Counted from the stretch's first letter, positions 23,272-31,766 are shown. The stretch: DNA of 34,600 nucleotides from Oxalobacteraceae bacterium (GCA_947466695.1 CANIFC010000007.1:1-34600); one strand, 5' to 3'. The notes: a model not told the origin generated them from the sequence alone. Numbers and translations: made by a program.

Positions 23272-24347
23272 GCTGCCTTGACCAGCGGTACGACACTGCC
23301 AATTTTGGCCGGATCCAGATGCAATAATTCACAGGCATTTTTCCAGCGGATCTTGTCCAGATCGGCGGCCGACAGATTCAAGCCATCGGTCAGGTCATGC
23401 CGCACGGCGTCACTGCCACCAAAATTACTGCCATACAAGATGCGGTCAGCACCGATAATCTCGATCAAGGCCTTGCGCATCGGCACTTCATGCAATTCAA
23501 CGTCGAAGTAAAAATTCTTCATGTAATCGAGCAATGGACGCTTGTTGTATTTGACGTCCAGATTTTCATTGGTCTTGGCCAGGCGGCCAAGCTGGTAAGG
23601 TACATAGCCACCGCCGTGAGTGATGTAAATTTTCAGGTTCGGGAAACGGTCCAGCACACCGCCGCAGATCAGGTTCCAGAAACAGCGCGACTCATCGTAT
23701 TGCATGCCGACAATGGCGGTCGTTTCATAGCGGTCATCGTTGGCTTTCTTGCCCCAGGTCACTGACTGGTTGTAACCGTGGATAAACATCGGCAGGTCCA
23801 GGTCGCACAGGGTTTTCCAGACCACATCGAGTTCGGGCGAATCAAATTCCAGACCACCAAAATTCGCACCACCGGCAACGAGTCCCTTGGCCCCGAGCTC
23901 GGTACAGGCGCGGCGCAATTCAATGGCTGCCGCTTCCGGCTCATTAAGCGGCGCGTGGGCCCAGAACATCAGGCGCTCTGGCGCTGCCGAGCAATATTGA
24001 GCCAGCACGTCGTTGACCTTGCGCGCAAATGGCACGGCAAATTCGGCTTCGGTCCAGTACATGTAGCAATGCGAAGGGACTGACACTACTTGCAAATTCT
24101 GGCCGGCGGCATTCATGCCAGCCAGACGTGTCTTGGGATCAGCCCAGCGCGCCAGATAATCAGCCAGTTTAGGACCGGTACCGGAACGGACCGCCGCCTT
24201 GCGCTCGGGTGAACCCAGACCCAGTATCCAGTCACCGACCCGCAGCTTGATATCACCGTCGGCATGTTGCTCGAAAAAAGGCCCCCAATGCGGATGCTGA
24301 TTGTAGTAACCGGGATGTGGGGCGTGGGCGTGTAGATCGATAAGCAT
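23268..24347 (-). CDS. Amidohydrolase family 2 protein (ACMSD-like, shorter type)
   Basis: The ORF opens at 24437, but MLIDLHAHAPHPGYY at 24347 carries the HxH metal motif at the very start, and GAGG is upstream, giving 359 residues. Other metal-site segments are FIHGYNQS, ITHGGGYVPYQLGR and ILYGSNFGGSDA. This matches the ACMSD/5-carboxyvanillate decarboxylase type of TIM-barrel. Non-hydrolytic decarboxylation or hydrolysis of an oxo-acid or ring product is likely. It leads the minus-strand operon through FAH, HAD, thiolase and CMD. The TGAACA-N13-TGTTCG site lies about 80 bp upstream. Confidence 0.9.
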   Translation of the reverse strand: MLIDLHAHAPHPGYYNQHPHWGPFFEQHADGDIKLRVGDWILGLGSPERKAAVRSGTGPKLADYLARWADPKTRLAGMNAAGQNLQVVSVPSHCYMYWTEAEFAVPFARKVNDVLAQYCSAAPERLMFWAHAPLNEPEAAAIELRRACTELGAKGLVAGGANFGGLEFDSPELDVVWKTLCDLDLPMFIHGYNQSVTWGKKANDDRYETTAIVGMQYDESRCFWNLICGGVLDRFPNLKIYITHGGGYVPYQLGRLAKTNENLDVKYNKRPLLDYMKNFYFDVELHEVPMRKALIEIIGADRILYGSNFGGSDAVRHDLTDGLNLSAADLDKIRWKNACELLHLDPAKIGSVVPLVKAA

Positions 24348-24428
24348 GTCAGGAACCTCTGCAAGATGAAGACGGGAAAGAGCCGATAAAACCGAGTGGT
24401 TCGCCGCACCTGCATGACAGCGACATAA

Positions 24429-24453
24429 TGAACACATTCATATTTTATGTTCG
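24429..24453. promoter_or_regulatory. Candidate operator TGAACA-N13-TGTTCG (copy D)
   Basis: Eleven of twelve half-site bases match the perfect copy at 4393, with the same 13-base spacing. It overlaps a smaller dyad ATGAA-CACA-TTCAT. It lies 82 bp upstream of the amidohydrolase and 165 bp upstream of the divergent Rieske gene. Confidence 0.5.
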
Positions 24454-24510
24454 ACTAATAGCCTGATGAAGGCCTGCTTACACTATACTCACAACTAATC
24501 ACTTAGTGTG

Positions 24511-24538
24511 AATTTGTTTAACAAATATTAAACAAATT
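24511..24538. promoter_or_regulatory. Perfect 11-bp inverted repeat, divergent promoter
   Basis: AATTTGTTTAA-CAAATA-TTAAACAAATT lies between the divergent amidohydrolase and Rieske operons, about 80 bp before the Rieske start. Its symmetry and size suit a dimeric regulator such as a TetR- or IclR-type protein. Confidence 0.55.
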
Positions 24539-24617
24539 ATTGAAATGTGTTTTTAAACGTGCAGTTTTCTCGCATAATCAGGTACGCCTGGAAGGGTAAA
24601 AACAAGAGACAACCATA

Positions 24618-25574
24618 ATGAAAAATAACAACTGGTGGATCGCTGCGCTGTCAGAATCGGTTTCGGCACAGCAGCCACACGCAGCTGTCTGTGATGGTGA
24701 GGGACTGGTCCTGTTCCGCAATGCCCGCGGACAGGCACATGCGCTGGAAGACCGCTGTCCGCATCGCCGGGTACCGCTCTCGCTGGGGCTGATCAAACCG
24801 GGCGGTTTGCAATGCGCTTATCATGGCTGGACATTTGATGGCGCAACAGGCGCGTGTACGGCAATTCCCAATTTACGGGCGGACGAAGCCGTTCCGGCCA
24901 GCTACAGCGTGCGCTCCTATCCGGTGCACGAGGCCGGTGGCTTTATCCATGTCTGGCTCGGTGACGCCTGTCCAGCGCCAGCGCCTGCCATCAACTACCA
25001 CGCCGGTAGCCGCGAATGGCGTGGTCAGGCGACCGTCACCCTGCTTCATGAGCACTATCTGGCAACCCTGCTCGATGGCCCGCAATGCCTGCTCGAATTT
25101 GATGGCGTACGCATTACCGATTTTTTTCTGGGCGATACCAAAATAGAAAATGGCAGTATGGTACTGGACCGGGGTGCGGTCTGGACCACGCAATGGCAGC
25201 CGTCCAATTTCGTCACCGACTATCCCCTGATCGTACGCAGCAGCGTACCGCTCGCGGGCGGAACCAGTCAAATCACGCTGCTGACTGGAGACGAAACACC
25301 GCTCATCACTATAGTGCTCGGTTCCGCGGCCAATTTGCGCGGCACCACCAGCGTTTGCTGGCGTGGTCTTGTGCATGATGACCATCTGGCCAGCACCCCA
25401 TGGTACTGGCGTCTGGCCCGATCTCTGGGACGCACACCGTTCAAGGTCGTCCGCCAAATCGATGGCGCTGCCGTCGCTGCATTATTGCTGGCGCCCGCCC
25501 GCGACTTCGCCGCGCTACGCACTGAACACCCGCTGCATTTTCATACCAATCCCAACACAGGAGTGAAAAATTGA
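24618..25574 (+). CDS. Rieske 2Fe-2S protein with degenerate oxygenase domain (split oxygenase, part 1)
   Basis: This 318-residue protein resembles the alpha subunit of VanA-type Rieske oxygenases. The Rieske site is complete near residues 47-70: CPHRRVPLSLGLIKPGGLQCAYHGW (C-x-H and C-x2-H). The C-terminal half is diverged and shorter than usual, and lacks the NxxDxxHxxxxH iron site; the corresponding stretch reads ATVTLLHEHYLATLLDGPQCL. So it can carry electrons but probably cannot bind the mononuclear iron. The next gene, overlapping by TTGA, has the opposite defect. The two probably work as one heteromeric oxygenase, an arrangement reminiscent of NdmC with the Rieske domain of NdmD. Confidence 0.85.
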   Translation: MKNNNWWIAALSESVSAQQPHAAVCDGEGLVLFRNARGQAHALEDRCPHRRVPLSLGLIKPGGLQCAYHGWTFDGATGACTAIPNLRADEAVPASYSVRSYPVHEAGGFIHVWLGDACPAPAPAINYHAGSREWRGQATVTLLHEHYLATLLDGPQCLLEFDGVRITDFFLGDTKIENGSMVLDRGAVWTTQWQPSNFVTDYPLIVRSSVPLAGGTSQITLLTGDETPLITIVLGSAANLRGTTSVCWRGLVHDDHLASTPWYWRLARSLGRTPFKVVRQIDGAAVAALLLAPARDFAALRTEHPLHFHTNPNTGVKN

Positions 25575-26691
25575 CGACCTTCATGACAGATACAGCCATG
25601 CCCGACGCTGGCCAGCAAGTGCAAACCGGGGGCTGCCACGCAGCAGGACTCCGGTACGCGACTGGACACCGCACAATTACGACCTGCGTGATACCTGGTT
25701 CCCGGTCTCGCACAGCCGCGATGTCAGCGCCCGCCCGATCCGCCGCATCATTCACGCCCAGCCCTACTATCTGTGGCGCGAAAACGGCATGGCAAAAGCG
25801 GCCGAATTTCATCCTGCGGTCGTACCGCCTCATGCTGCCAGCGCTTTCACCGGTGGCTCCGGGTTTTATCCGGTGCTGGAACTTTATGGCTATATCTGGG
25901 CCTGGTATGGCAATCCGGAACAGGCCGACAGCCTGCTGATCCCGCACATCCCGTTTGTACCACTCGAGGGCAGCCTGCCCGGCTATACCCAGCGCACTGT
26001 TCGCTTCGATGCCAGCTCGGCGCTCTCGGTGGAAAATTTAATCGACCTGACACATGCAGATTTCCTGCATGCCAATACCATCGGCGACGGTATTTCCCAG
26101 TCTGATGAAGTGACGGTGGAATGGACTTCCGAGACCGTGACGCGCACCCGCACTGTGACACAAAAATCGGTGGCACCCATCATGCGCTGGATCGGTGGCG
26201 TGCGCGCCAAATTTCAAGACTTTCGTGCGGTGCTGCATGTGCATCTGCGCAGCAACGTCTGCATTTCCTATCCGCGTTTCAGGCCTGGCTACGATGTGCC
26301 GAATGTGCAGCCGTTCTTGCCGGTAGGACGATACCGCTCACGCTGCGATGTCACTTTCAATACAACCGCAGCACCGGTTCCGTTCCGCTATCTGATGCCG
26401 CGCATTAACTACATCATTCAGCCGCAGGACAATTCCGTAGTACGACCGCAAAACCAGCGTTATTTCGAGAACACAGGACGGCGTGACCTGCACTCTCGCT
26501 TCGACAAGCCGGGTACGCGCTACCGTTTTCAGATGGAACAACTGATGGCGCGCCAGTTACGCGGTGACATGGCCTATGGTGCCGATGCAGAGCCGGGACG
26601 CCATATCGGCCAGCTACTCGGCATGGACGACTTGAGCAGCCGGCCACTGAGTAGCCGGCCTGGCCAGGTCACTAACAGGCAGACAGGCTGA
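25571..26691 (+). CDS. Rieske-oxygenase catalytic-domain protein lacking Rieske ligands, apparent frameshift (part 2)
   Basis: The sequence shows GGAG seven bases before TTG at 25571, overlapping the previous stop. That frame runs MTTFMTDTAMPDAG...VQTGG and then becomes nonsense. The family sequence continues in another frame from LPRSRTPVRDWTPHNYDLRDTWFPVSHSRDV. One extra G in the GGGGG run at 25628-25632 would join them into 373 residues. The Rieske region is reduced to AAEFHPAVVPPHAASAFTGGSGFYPVLELYGYIWAWYG with no C-x-H or C-x2-H ligands. The iron site is intact (ENLIDLTHADFLH, and Asp in SRFDKPGTRYR). It is either a sequencing error, a mutation, or translation from a rare ATT start at 25570. 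The track shows only 25789-26691 for this frame. Confidence 0.75.
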
Positions 26692-26708
26692 TAGACCGGC
26701 CAGCTGAA

Positions 26709-26750
26709 CAACTGAGCGACTGAGCGATTGAATGATCACCCGCTCAGTTG
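26709..26750. terminator. Convergent hairpin between Rieske pair and TetR gene
   Basis: CAACTGAGCG pairs exactly with CGCTCAGTTG (10 bp) around a 22-base loop containing further CTGAGCGA repeats. It lies between two converging genes and immediately beside the TetR stop, so it may be a two-way terminator. Confidence 0.4.
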
Positions 26751-26751
26751 C

Positions 26752-28782
26752 CTATCCTGGCGATCCCAGCTTCAATGCCATCATGGAACTGACCATTTTT
26801 GCCAGCCTGACGGACAACAGCTCCTTGCCCGGATCGCCCGGCACCAGCAGTTCACTGAGCGTATAGCGGACCAGCAATTCACACACCAGTTCGCGATCGA
26901 CCGGTGCACCAAGACGGGCATCAAGTGAATCAAAAACAATCTGCAAGACCTGCTTGAAGCGCTCTACGGCATCATCAAAGATGCGCTGATACAGGCCAAA
27001 GGCATATTCAGGTGCAATCGTCAGCAGTCGGCGCACCTTGTCTTGCTTGAGAAACTGGTCGAGATATCCCATCACCGCATTGAAACGGCCGGCGGGATCA
27101 TCATGCTGCGCTGCGAGCGCCGTCAGGGACTGATAAAACTGTTGCCGCTGGTGCTCGGAAAATGCATCAAGCAACTCGTCCTGAGAAGAAAAATAACGAT
27201 AGAACGTACCACGCGAGACACCCGCAGCTTCACACACGGCAAGTATCGAGATGCGTTCCAGGCCCGATTCCAGAATGACGCTTTCGGCAGCTTGCAAAAT
27301 TTGCCGGACCGTCTGGTCAGCCCGTCGCTGACGCACAGGCAAGGGGATCTCAGCTACCACCGTCACCCGCGCTGGCGGCAACGGGACCGGAGTAGAAGCC
27401 TGGCCATGGCTGATACTGGCAATGAGCTTGCCAATGCGTAGCGGCAACTGGCGGCGGTCGCCAGAACCCTGCACCAGCAATTCACTGAGCACATAACGGA
27501 TCAGCATTTCGCAGACCAGCTCGCGGTCGAGCTGCATGCCCAGACGCGCCTCCCAGGCATCAAACACAATCGCAAGGACATCCTGGAAGCGCTCGATCGA
27601 ATCGGTAAAGGCGCGTTGAAAAAAACCGAAGGCGTATTCCGGTGCCACTTGCAGCAACCGGCGCGCCTTGCTGCGCGTGAGAAAGTCATCAAGATGCGCC
27701 ACCAGCGCGACAAAGCGCTGATCCGGGTCACTGTAAGCCTGCGTTGCCGTGATCAGCGCCTGGTGAAAGACGGCACGTTTATGATGGGTGAATGCATCGA
27801 GTAATTCGTTCTGGTCGGAAAAATAGCGGTAAAAGGTACCGCGCGACACGCCGGCAACCTGGCAGACGGACTGGATAGAGACACGGCTGACACCGCCCTC
27901 AAGAATCACATTTTCAGTCGCGGCAAGAATTTGCAGAATGGTTTCTTCAGAACGGCGGGTACGCCCCGGTTCGCGTCCGGGCGCCGCATCGAGGCCGCTC
28001 TCCAGCGCCTGCGGATGGCTGGCCAGAGCCGGAAGCGCACCACCCTGGCCCGAGATCAAGACCGACATCCGGATAATCGCAGCAAGCAATTCACGCCGGT
28101 CAGCCTGGCGCGGCACCAGCAATTCACTGAGGACATAGCGGATCAGCATTTCGCAGACCAGTTCACGATCGATCAGGATGCCCAGACGGGCATCCCAGGC
28201 ATCAAACACGATGCCCAGAACTTCCTGAAAGCGCTCAATCGAATCGTGAAAAATGCGCTTGAAAAATCCAAAGGCAAATTCGGGGGCCACTGTCAGCAAA
28301 CGCCGCGCCTTGCCATGCCGGAGATAATTATCCAGATAAGTGACGAGGGCATTAAAACGGGCATCGGGTTCCAGAAAATGCGCTGTTGCCGCATGCAAGG
28401 CGAGATGGAAACGGGTGCGTTTATGCTTGGAAAAGGCATCCAGCAACTCGTCCTGAGAAGAGAAATAGCGATAAAAAGTGCCACGCGAGATATTTGCCAC
28501 CTCGCAGACATCCTGGATCGCCACCCGGTCAACCCCGGACTCGAGGATCACCTGCTCGGCGGCGACCAGAATTTGCCTGATCGTCTCCTCAGAGCGCTTG
28601 TTGCGCCCTGGCTCACGCGGGACAGCTCCGTCTGGCTTCGCCCTCTGTTGTAAAGCGCGCACAGGCGCTTGCTTGGCCTGCTCACCTTGCTCACCTTGCT
28701 TAGCCGGCTTGGCCTGCTTATCTTGCTTAGTCTGCTTATCTTGCTTAGTCTGGATATCTTGCTTGCTAGTGACTTTTTTCAT
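26752..28782 (-). CDS. Triple-domain TetR family regulator (three TetR units in one chain)
   Basis: From MKKVTSKQ (28782) the protein has 676 residues, over three times a usual TetR protein. A basic Lys/Gln repeat tail (KQDKQTKQDKQ, residues 7-40) precedes three complete TetR units at about 60-240, 274-455 and 484-664. Each has its own helix-turn-helix with the nearly identical core SRGTFYRYFSSQDELLDAF, and its own ligand/dimer domain with APEYAFGF, IVFDAWDARLG and DRELVCEMLIRY. The units therefore arose by in-gene triplication. It is divergent from the acyl-CoA synthetase, with the palindrome AGAATA-C-TATTCT between them. It likely senses a pathway CoA ester or acid, by inference. Confidence 0.93.
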   Translation of the reverse strand: MKKVTSKQDIQTKQDKQTKQDKQAKPAKQGEQGEQAKQAPVRALQQRAKPDGAVPREPGRNKRSEETIRQILVAAEQVILESGVDRVAIQDVCEVANISRGTFYRYFSSQDELLDAFSKHKRTRFHLALHAATAHFLEPDARFNALVTYLDNYLRHGKARRLLTVAPEFAFGFFKRIFHDSIERFQEVLGIVFDAWDARLGILIDRELVCEMLIRYVLSELLVPRQADRRELLAAIIRMSVLISGQGGALPALASHPQALESGLDAAPGREPGRTRRSEETILQILAATENVILEGGVSRVSIQSVCQVAGVSRGTFYRYFSDQNELLDAFTHHKRAVFHQALITATQAYSDPDQRFVALVAHLDDFLTRSKARRLLQVAPEYAFGFFQRAFTDSIERFQDVLAIVFDAWEARLGMQLDRELVCEMLIRYVLSELLVQGSGDRRQLPLRIGKLIASISHGQASTPVPLPPARVTVVAEIPLPVRQRRADQTVRQILQAAESVILESGLERISILAVCEAAGVSRGTFYRYFSSQDELLDAFSEHQRQQFYQSLTALAAQHDDPAGRFNAVMGYLDQFLKQDKVRRLLTIAPEYAFGLYQRIFDDAVERFKQVLQIVFDSLDARLGAPVDRELVCELLVRYTLSELLVPGDPGKELLSVRLAKMVSSMMALKLGSPG

Positions 28783-28880
28783 TCTACTGTTGTCCAAAAA
28801 AACATTGTAAAACCCGCCGGTAGCGATATTGACACAGTCGGGCATATTATTCTAGCTGACACGGCACTTAATTTCATATT

Positions 28881-28893
28881 AGAATACTATTCT
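28881..28893. promoter_or_regulatory. Palindrome AGAATA-C-TATTCT, candidate TetR operator
   Basis: The perfect 6-1-6 dyad lies midway between the divergent triple-TetR gene and the acyl-CoA synthetase. A related half-site (ATTATTCTAG) lies at 28847-28856. TetR proteins commonly repress from such divergent sites. Confidence 0.5.
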
Positions 28894-28954
28894 CAATTTA
28901 AAATAATTATCAATCGACTGCTTCAGTCCGAGGCAATCACTTGTGGAGACAACT

Positions 28955-30583
28955 ATGACTGCAATGGGACCTACCGACACCTGGACCACCGGCGAGCAAG
29001 ACACCGTAATTGCCGCACTTGAACGTGCCGTTACGGCACATCCGGAACGCGTTTTACTCGATTTCAGCGGCGAACTTTACACCTACGGCGAGGTTGACCG
29101 GCTCTCGAACTGCATGGCGCATGCATTTGCGGAACTCGGCGTTACCAGAGGCAAAACCGTCGTCACCATGCTCGACAACAATATCGATGCCGTCATCATA
29201 TGGCTGGCCATCAACAAGCTGTGCGCCGTCAGCGTACCGATCAATACCGCACTGCGCGGTGAATTTCTGCGCCACCAGATCGGCGATGCCGGCACCGCAC
29301 TGGTTATTTGCGAGGCTGCCTATCTTGAGCGCATCGCCCAGGTCGCACACGGCCTGCCGGAAGTCACCCTGATACTGCAGCGCACCGGCGTCGTCACGGC
29401 ATCCTGCACGCTTCCTGTCGAAACGCTGGAGCAACACCGCGGCAGCGATTCCACTGCACTGAAAATTACACCTGAACCGTCCGACCTGGCCTGCCTGATC
29501 TACACTTCCGGCACCACCGGCCCGTCCAAGGGCTGCATGCTCAGTTACAACTTCATGTGCAATCTGGCCCGCCTGCAATTACGCGCCGGACCGGCAACTG
29601 CGAACGATGTCACCATCACGCCATTGCCGCTATTTCACCTTAATGCGCTTTCGGTAGGCATTATTTCCAACATCATGGTCGGCGCGCGCGTGGCCATCGT
29701 ACCGCGTTTTTCCGTTTCCAACTTTTGGCCTGAGGTACAACGTTCCGGCGCCACCATTGCCTCTATCCTGGGCAGTATGGGCACCCTGTTGGCCCAGGCT
29801 GGAGACAGTGAAGCGATGCAAGCCTGTATCGGCCAGATCCATACAGTGCGCGGCAATCCGTTCACCGAAGAAACCAAGGCGACCTGGCGTACCCGCTTCG
29901 GCGCGCGTCAGGTTGGCGGCAACGGATATGGCCTGACCGAAGCCTGCGTGATCACGTCCCTGCCCGGTGGTGACTATGCCGCGCCAGGCTCCTCCGGCAA
30001 GCGTATTCCTGATTTCGATGTGCGTATCGTCGATGAGCAGGATCGCGAATTACCACCCAACACAGCCGGCGAAATCATCGTGCGTCCGCTGCGGCCCAAC
30101 ATCATGTTTGAAGGTTACTGGCGCCGCCCCGAAGATACCCTCAAGGTGATGCGCAATATGTGGCTTCATACGGGCGACATCGGTAAATTTGACGATGACG
30201 GCTTCTTCTACTTTGTCGACCGCAAAAAAGACTACCTGCGCCGGCGCGGTGAAAACATTTCCAGCTTCGAGATGGAAACCGCCTTCGCTTCGCACCCGGA
30301 TATCTCTGAAGTCGCAGTGCATGCCGTGCCTTCCGACAAAGGCGAGGACGATGTCAAGGTCACCGCCATCCTCAAACCCGGAGCCACCCTGACGGCAGCG
30401 CAGCTATTCCATTGGTCAGCCGACGCGGTACCCTACTATGCCCTGCCGCGCTACATCGAGTTCCGCACCACACTACCGAAAAATCCCCAGGGTCGCGTCC
30501 TCAAATACCAGTTACGCGATGAAGGCAAGACCAGCACCACCTGGGATCTCGACGATACCGATATCAAGGTCGCCAAGCGTTAA
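28955..30583 (+). CDS. AMP-dependent acyl-CoA synthetase/ligase
   Basis: The ATG at 28955 (MTAMGPTDTW) has GGAG six bases upstream and is preferred to the GTG at 28943; it gives 542 residues. The adenylate-forming motifs are all present: P-loop YTSGTTGPSKGC, GYGLTEAC, the hinge/ATP region LHTGDIGKFDDDGFFYFVDRKKDYLRRRGENIS, and the catalytic Lys in LPKNPQGRVLKYQL. It activates a carboxylic acid to its CoA thioester, the entry step expected for the acyl-CoA enzymes in this window. It is divergent from the triple TetR regulator, its probable controller, and ends at a terminator hairpin. Confidence 0.94.
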   Translation: MTAMGPTDTWTTGEQDTVIAALERAVTAHPERVLLDFSGELYTYGEVDRLSNCMAHAFAELGVTRGKTVVTMLDNNIDAVIIWLAINKLCAVSVPINTALRGEFLRHQIGDAGTALVICEAAYLERIAQVAHGLPEVTLILQRTGVVTASCTLPVETLEQHRGSDSTALKITPEPSDLACLIYTSGTTGPSKGCMLSYNFMCNLARLQLRAGPATANDVTITPLPLFHLNALSVGIISNIMVGARVAIVPRFSVSNFWPEVQRSGATIASILGSMGTLLAQAGDSEAMQACIGQIHTVRGNPFTEETKATWRTRFGARQVGGNGYGLTEACVITSLPGGDYAAPGSSGKRIPDFDVRIVDEQDRELPPNTAGEIIVRPLRPNIMFEGYWRRPEDTLKVMRNMWLHTGDIGKFDDDGFFYFVDRKKDYLRRRGENISSFEMETAFASHPDISEVAVHAVPSDKGEDDVKVTAILKPGATLTAAQLFHWSADAVPYYALPRYIEFRTTLPKNPQGRVLKYQLRDEGKTSTTWDLDDTDIKVAKR

Positions 30584-30917
30584 CAGTATTGAGAGTAGTA
30601 ACAGTGCATGGACAAGGAATCGGCGCAAGCTGCGCTGGTCCCTTGTCCGGTTTTCAGCTTCACACGTTCGTTGCCCGCCTCATCCTTCTGGCCTGCCTCA
30701 TCCTTCATTGGCTCCTGCGCTCACTCCTCTACTTGCCTCTGCGTTTTGTCATTATTTGCTTCCGCATTTTTCTACAGGTGCATCGACGTTTTCTCTACAT
30801 TCGCTTCTGCATTATTTCCGGCTTCAGGTCCGGCACGTTTGCCTTGCTTGCCAGGCAAGACAAGACAAGACAAGACAACGAAAGAACAAACTACAAGGTG
30901 TGGCTTTTTTACCGATA
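30584..30917. other. Gene-free spacer after ligase with 5-bp repeat
   Basis: This 334-base spacer lies between converging genes. It holds the ligase terminator, pyrimidine-rich low-complexity sequence, and an AAGAC/CAAGA pentamer array (about 30856-30880). The overlapping ORFs in all three plus frames lack family features and are dismissed. Confidence 0.55.
30610..30654 (+). terminator. Terminator after acyl-CoA synthetase
   Basis: GGACAAGGAATCGGCGCA pairs with TGCGCTGGTCCCTTGTCC with a few mismatches or wobbles around a three-base loop, followed by GGTTTT. It lies 26 bases after the ligase stop. Confidence 0.55.
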
Positions 30918-31718
30918 TTAATATTCACGGACCGGGATATGCGCAGGCCGGGAATTATAGCCAGGCATGTGCAGGCCACCGTCAACGTGGATCGCTTCGC
31001 CGGTCATGTAGCAGGACAGCTCGGAGGCGAGAAACAGGACCGCCGGCGCGATATCACGTTCGGGATCACCACTGCGTCCCAGCGGACGTAATGCTGCCGA
31101 TTTTTCCGCAAATCCGGGATGCTCATCGCACAGCTTTTGAAACGTCGCCCCCATCGCAGTGGGCGCAATCGCATTGACCGTGATGTTAAAGCGACCCCAT
31201 TCTGCAGCGGCGCTGCGTGTCAGGCCCAGGATGCCCGCTTTGGCAGTATTGTAATCAGCATGCATCCAGGCGCCGACATCGACGTCGATCGAATAAAAAT
31301 TGACGATCTTGCCGCCACCGCGCGCGCGCATGTGCGGCAGCGCTGCCTGCATGGCCCACCATGCAGCCCAGATCGTACCGTTCAGGGTTTGCGCCAGCAT
31401 GGCATCGGTTTTTTCTTCCATCAAGACGTTCGGCGAGGGTACAAAGGCATTGTTGACCAGAATATCGAGCCCGCCATACGTCGTCACCGCAGCCTGTACC
31501 GCTGCCAGCACATCTGCTTTCTGGCACACATCGGTAGGGACAAAAATCGCCTGACCGCCCAATTCTTCAACCTCACGCGCGACCGCGGCACCGCTGACGG
31601 GGTCAATTTCTGCCAGCACCAGTCTGGCACCTTCGCGGGCAAAGCGCCGGGCGACTCCACGTCCGATACCACCACCTGCTCCGGTAATCAAGGCAATCTT
31701 GTTGTCCAGCATACCCAT
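30918..31718 (-). CDS. SDR-family oxidoreductase
   Basis: This 266-residue protein starts at ATG 31718, with GGAG seven bases upstream. It is a classical SDR with ALITGAGGGIGRGVARRFA, NNAFVPS, Ser in KIVNFYSIDVDVG and an intact YNTAK catalytic pair. The C-terminal MTGEAIHVDGGLHMPG closes the fold. Unlike the other two SDRs in this window, all catalytic residues are kept, so normal NAD(P)-dependent alcohol/ketone chemistry is expected. It is monocistronic on the minus strand, with a strong dyad and the TGAACA-N13-TGTACA site 24-60 bases upstream. The substrate is unknown. Confidence 0.92.
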   Translation of the reverse strand: MGMLDNKIALITGAGGGIGRGVARRFAREGARLVLAEIDPVSGAAVAREVEELGGQAIFVPTDVCQKADVLAAVQAAVTTYGGLDILVNNAFVPSPNVLMEEKTDAMLAQTLNGTIWAAWWAMQAALPHMRARGGGKIVNFYSIDVDVGAWMHADYNTAKAGILGLTRSAAAEWGRFNITVNAIAPTAMGATFQKLCDEHPGFAEKSAALRPLGRSGDPERDIAPAVLFLASELSCYMTGEAIHVDGGLHMPGYNSRPAHIPVREY

Positions 31719-31741
31719 TATCTCGCTCCATTTTTAAATTA

Positions 31742-31766
31742 TGAACATATTCATCAATATTGTACA
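31742..31766. promoter_or_regulatory. Candidate operator TGAACA-N13-TGTACA (copy E)
   Basis: Eleven of twelve half-site bases agree with TGAACA/TGTTCA at 13-base spacing. The beginning, ATGAACATATTCAT, is almost identical to the site at 24428 (ATGAACACATTCAT). It lies 24-48 bases upstream of the SDR start. Confidence 0.5.

Noticed and set aside
27931-28653. 240-codon plus-strand ORF opposite the TetR gene
   Set aside because: Antisense shadow; the minus strand codes three clean TetR units over the same bases.
26752-28782. Idea that the triple TetR is three separate genes
   Set aside because: A single open frame with no stops runs through both linkers; internal starts near the second and third units were looked for and no convincing ribosome binding site was seen.
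30438-31177. Overlapping plus-strand ORFs (30438, 30589, 30608) after the ligase
   Set aside because: They cross the ligase end, terminator and pentamer repeat, in three competing frames, and run antisense into the SDR gene.
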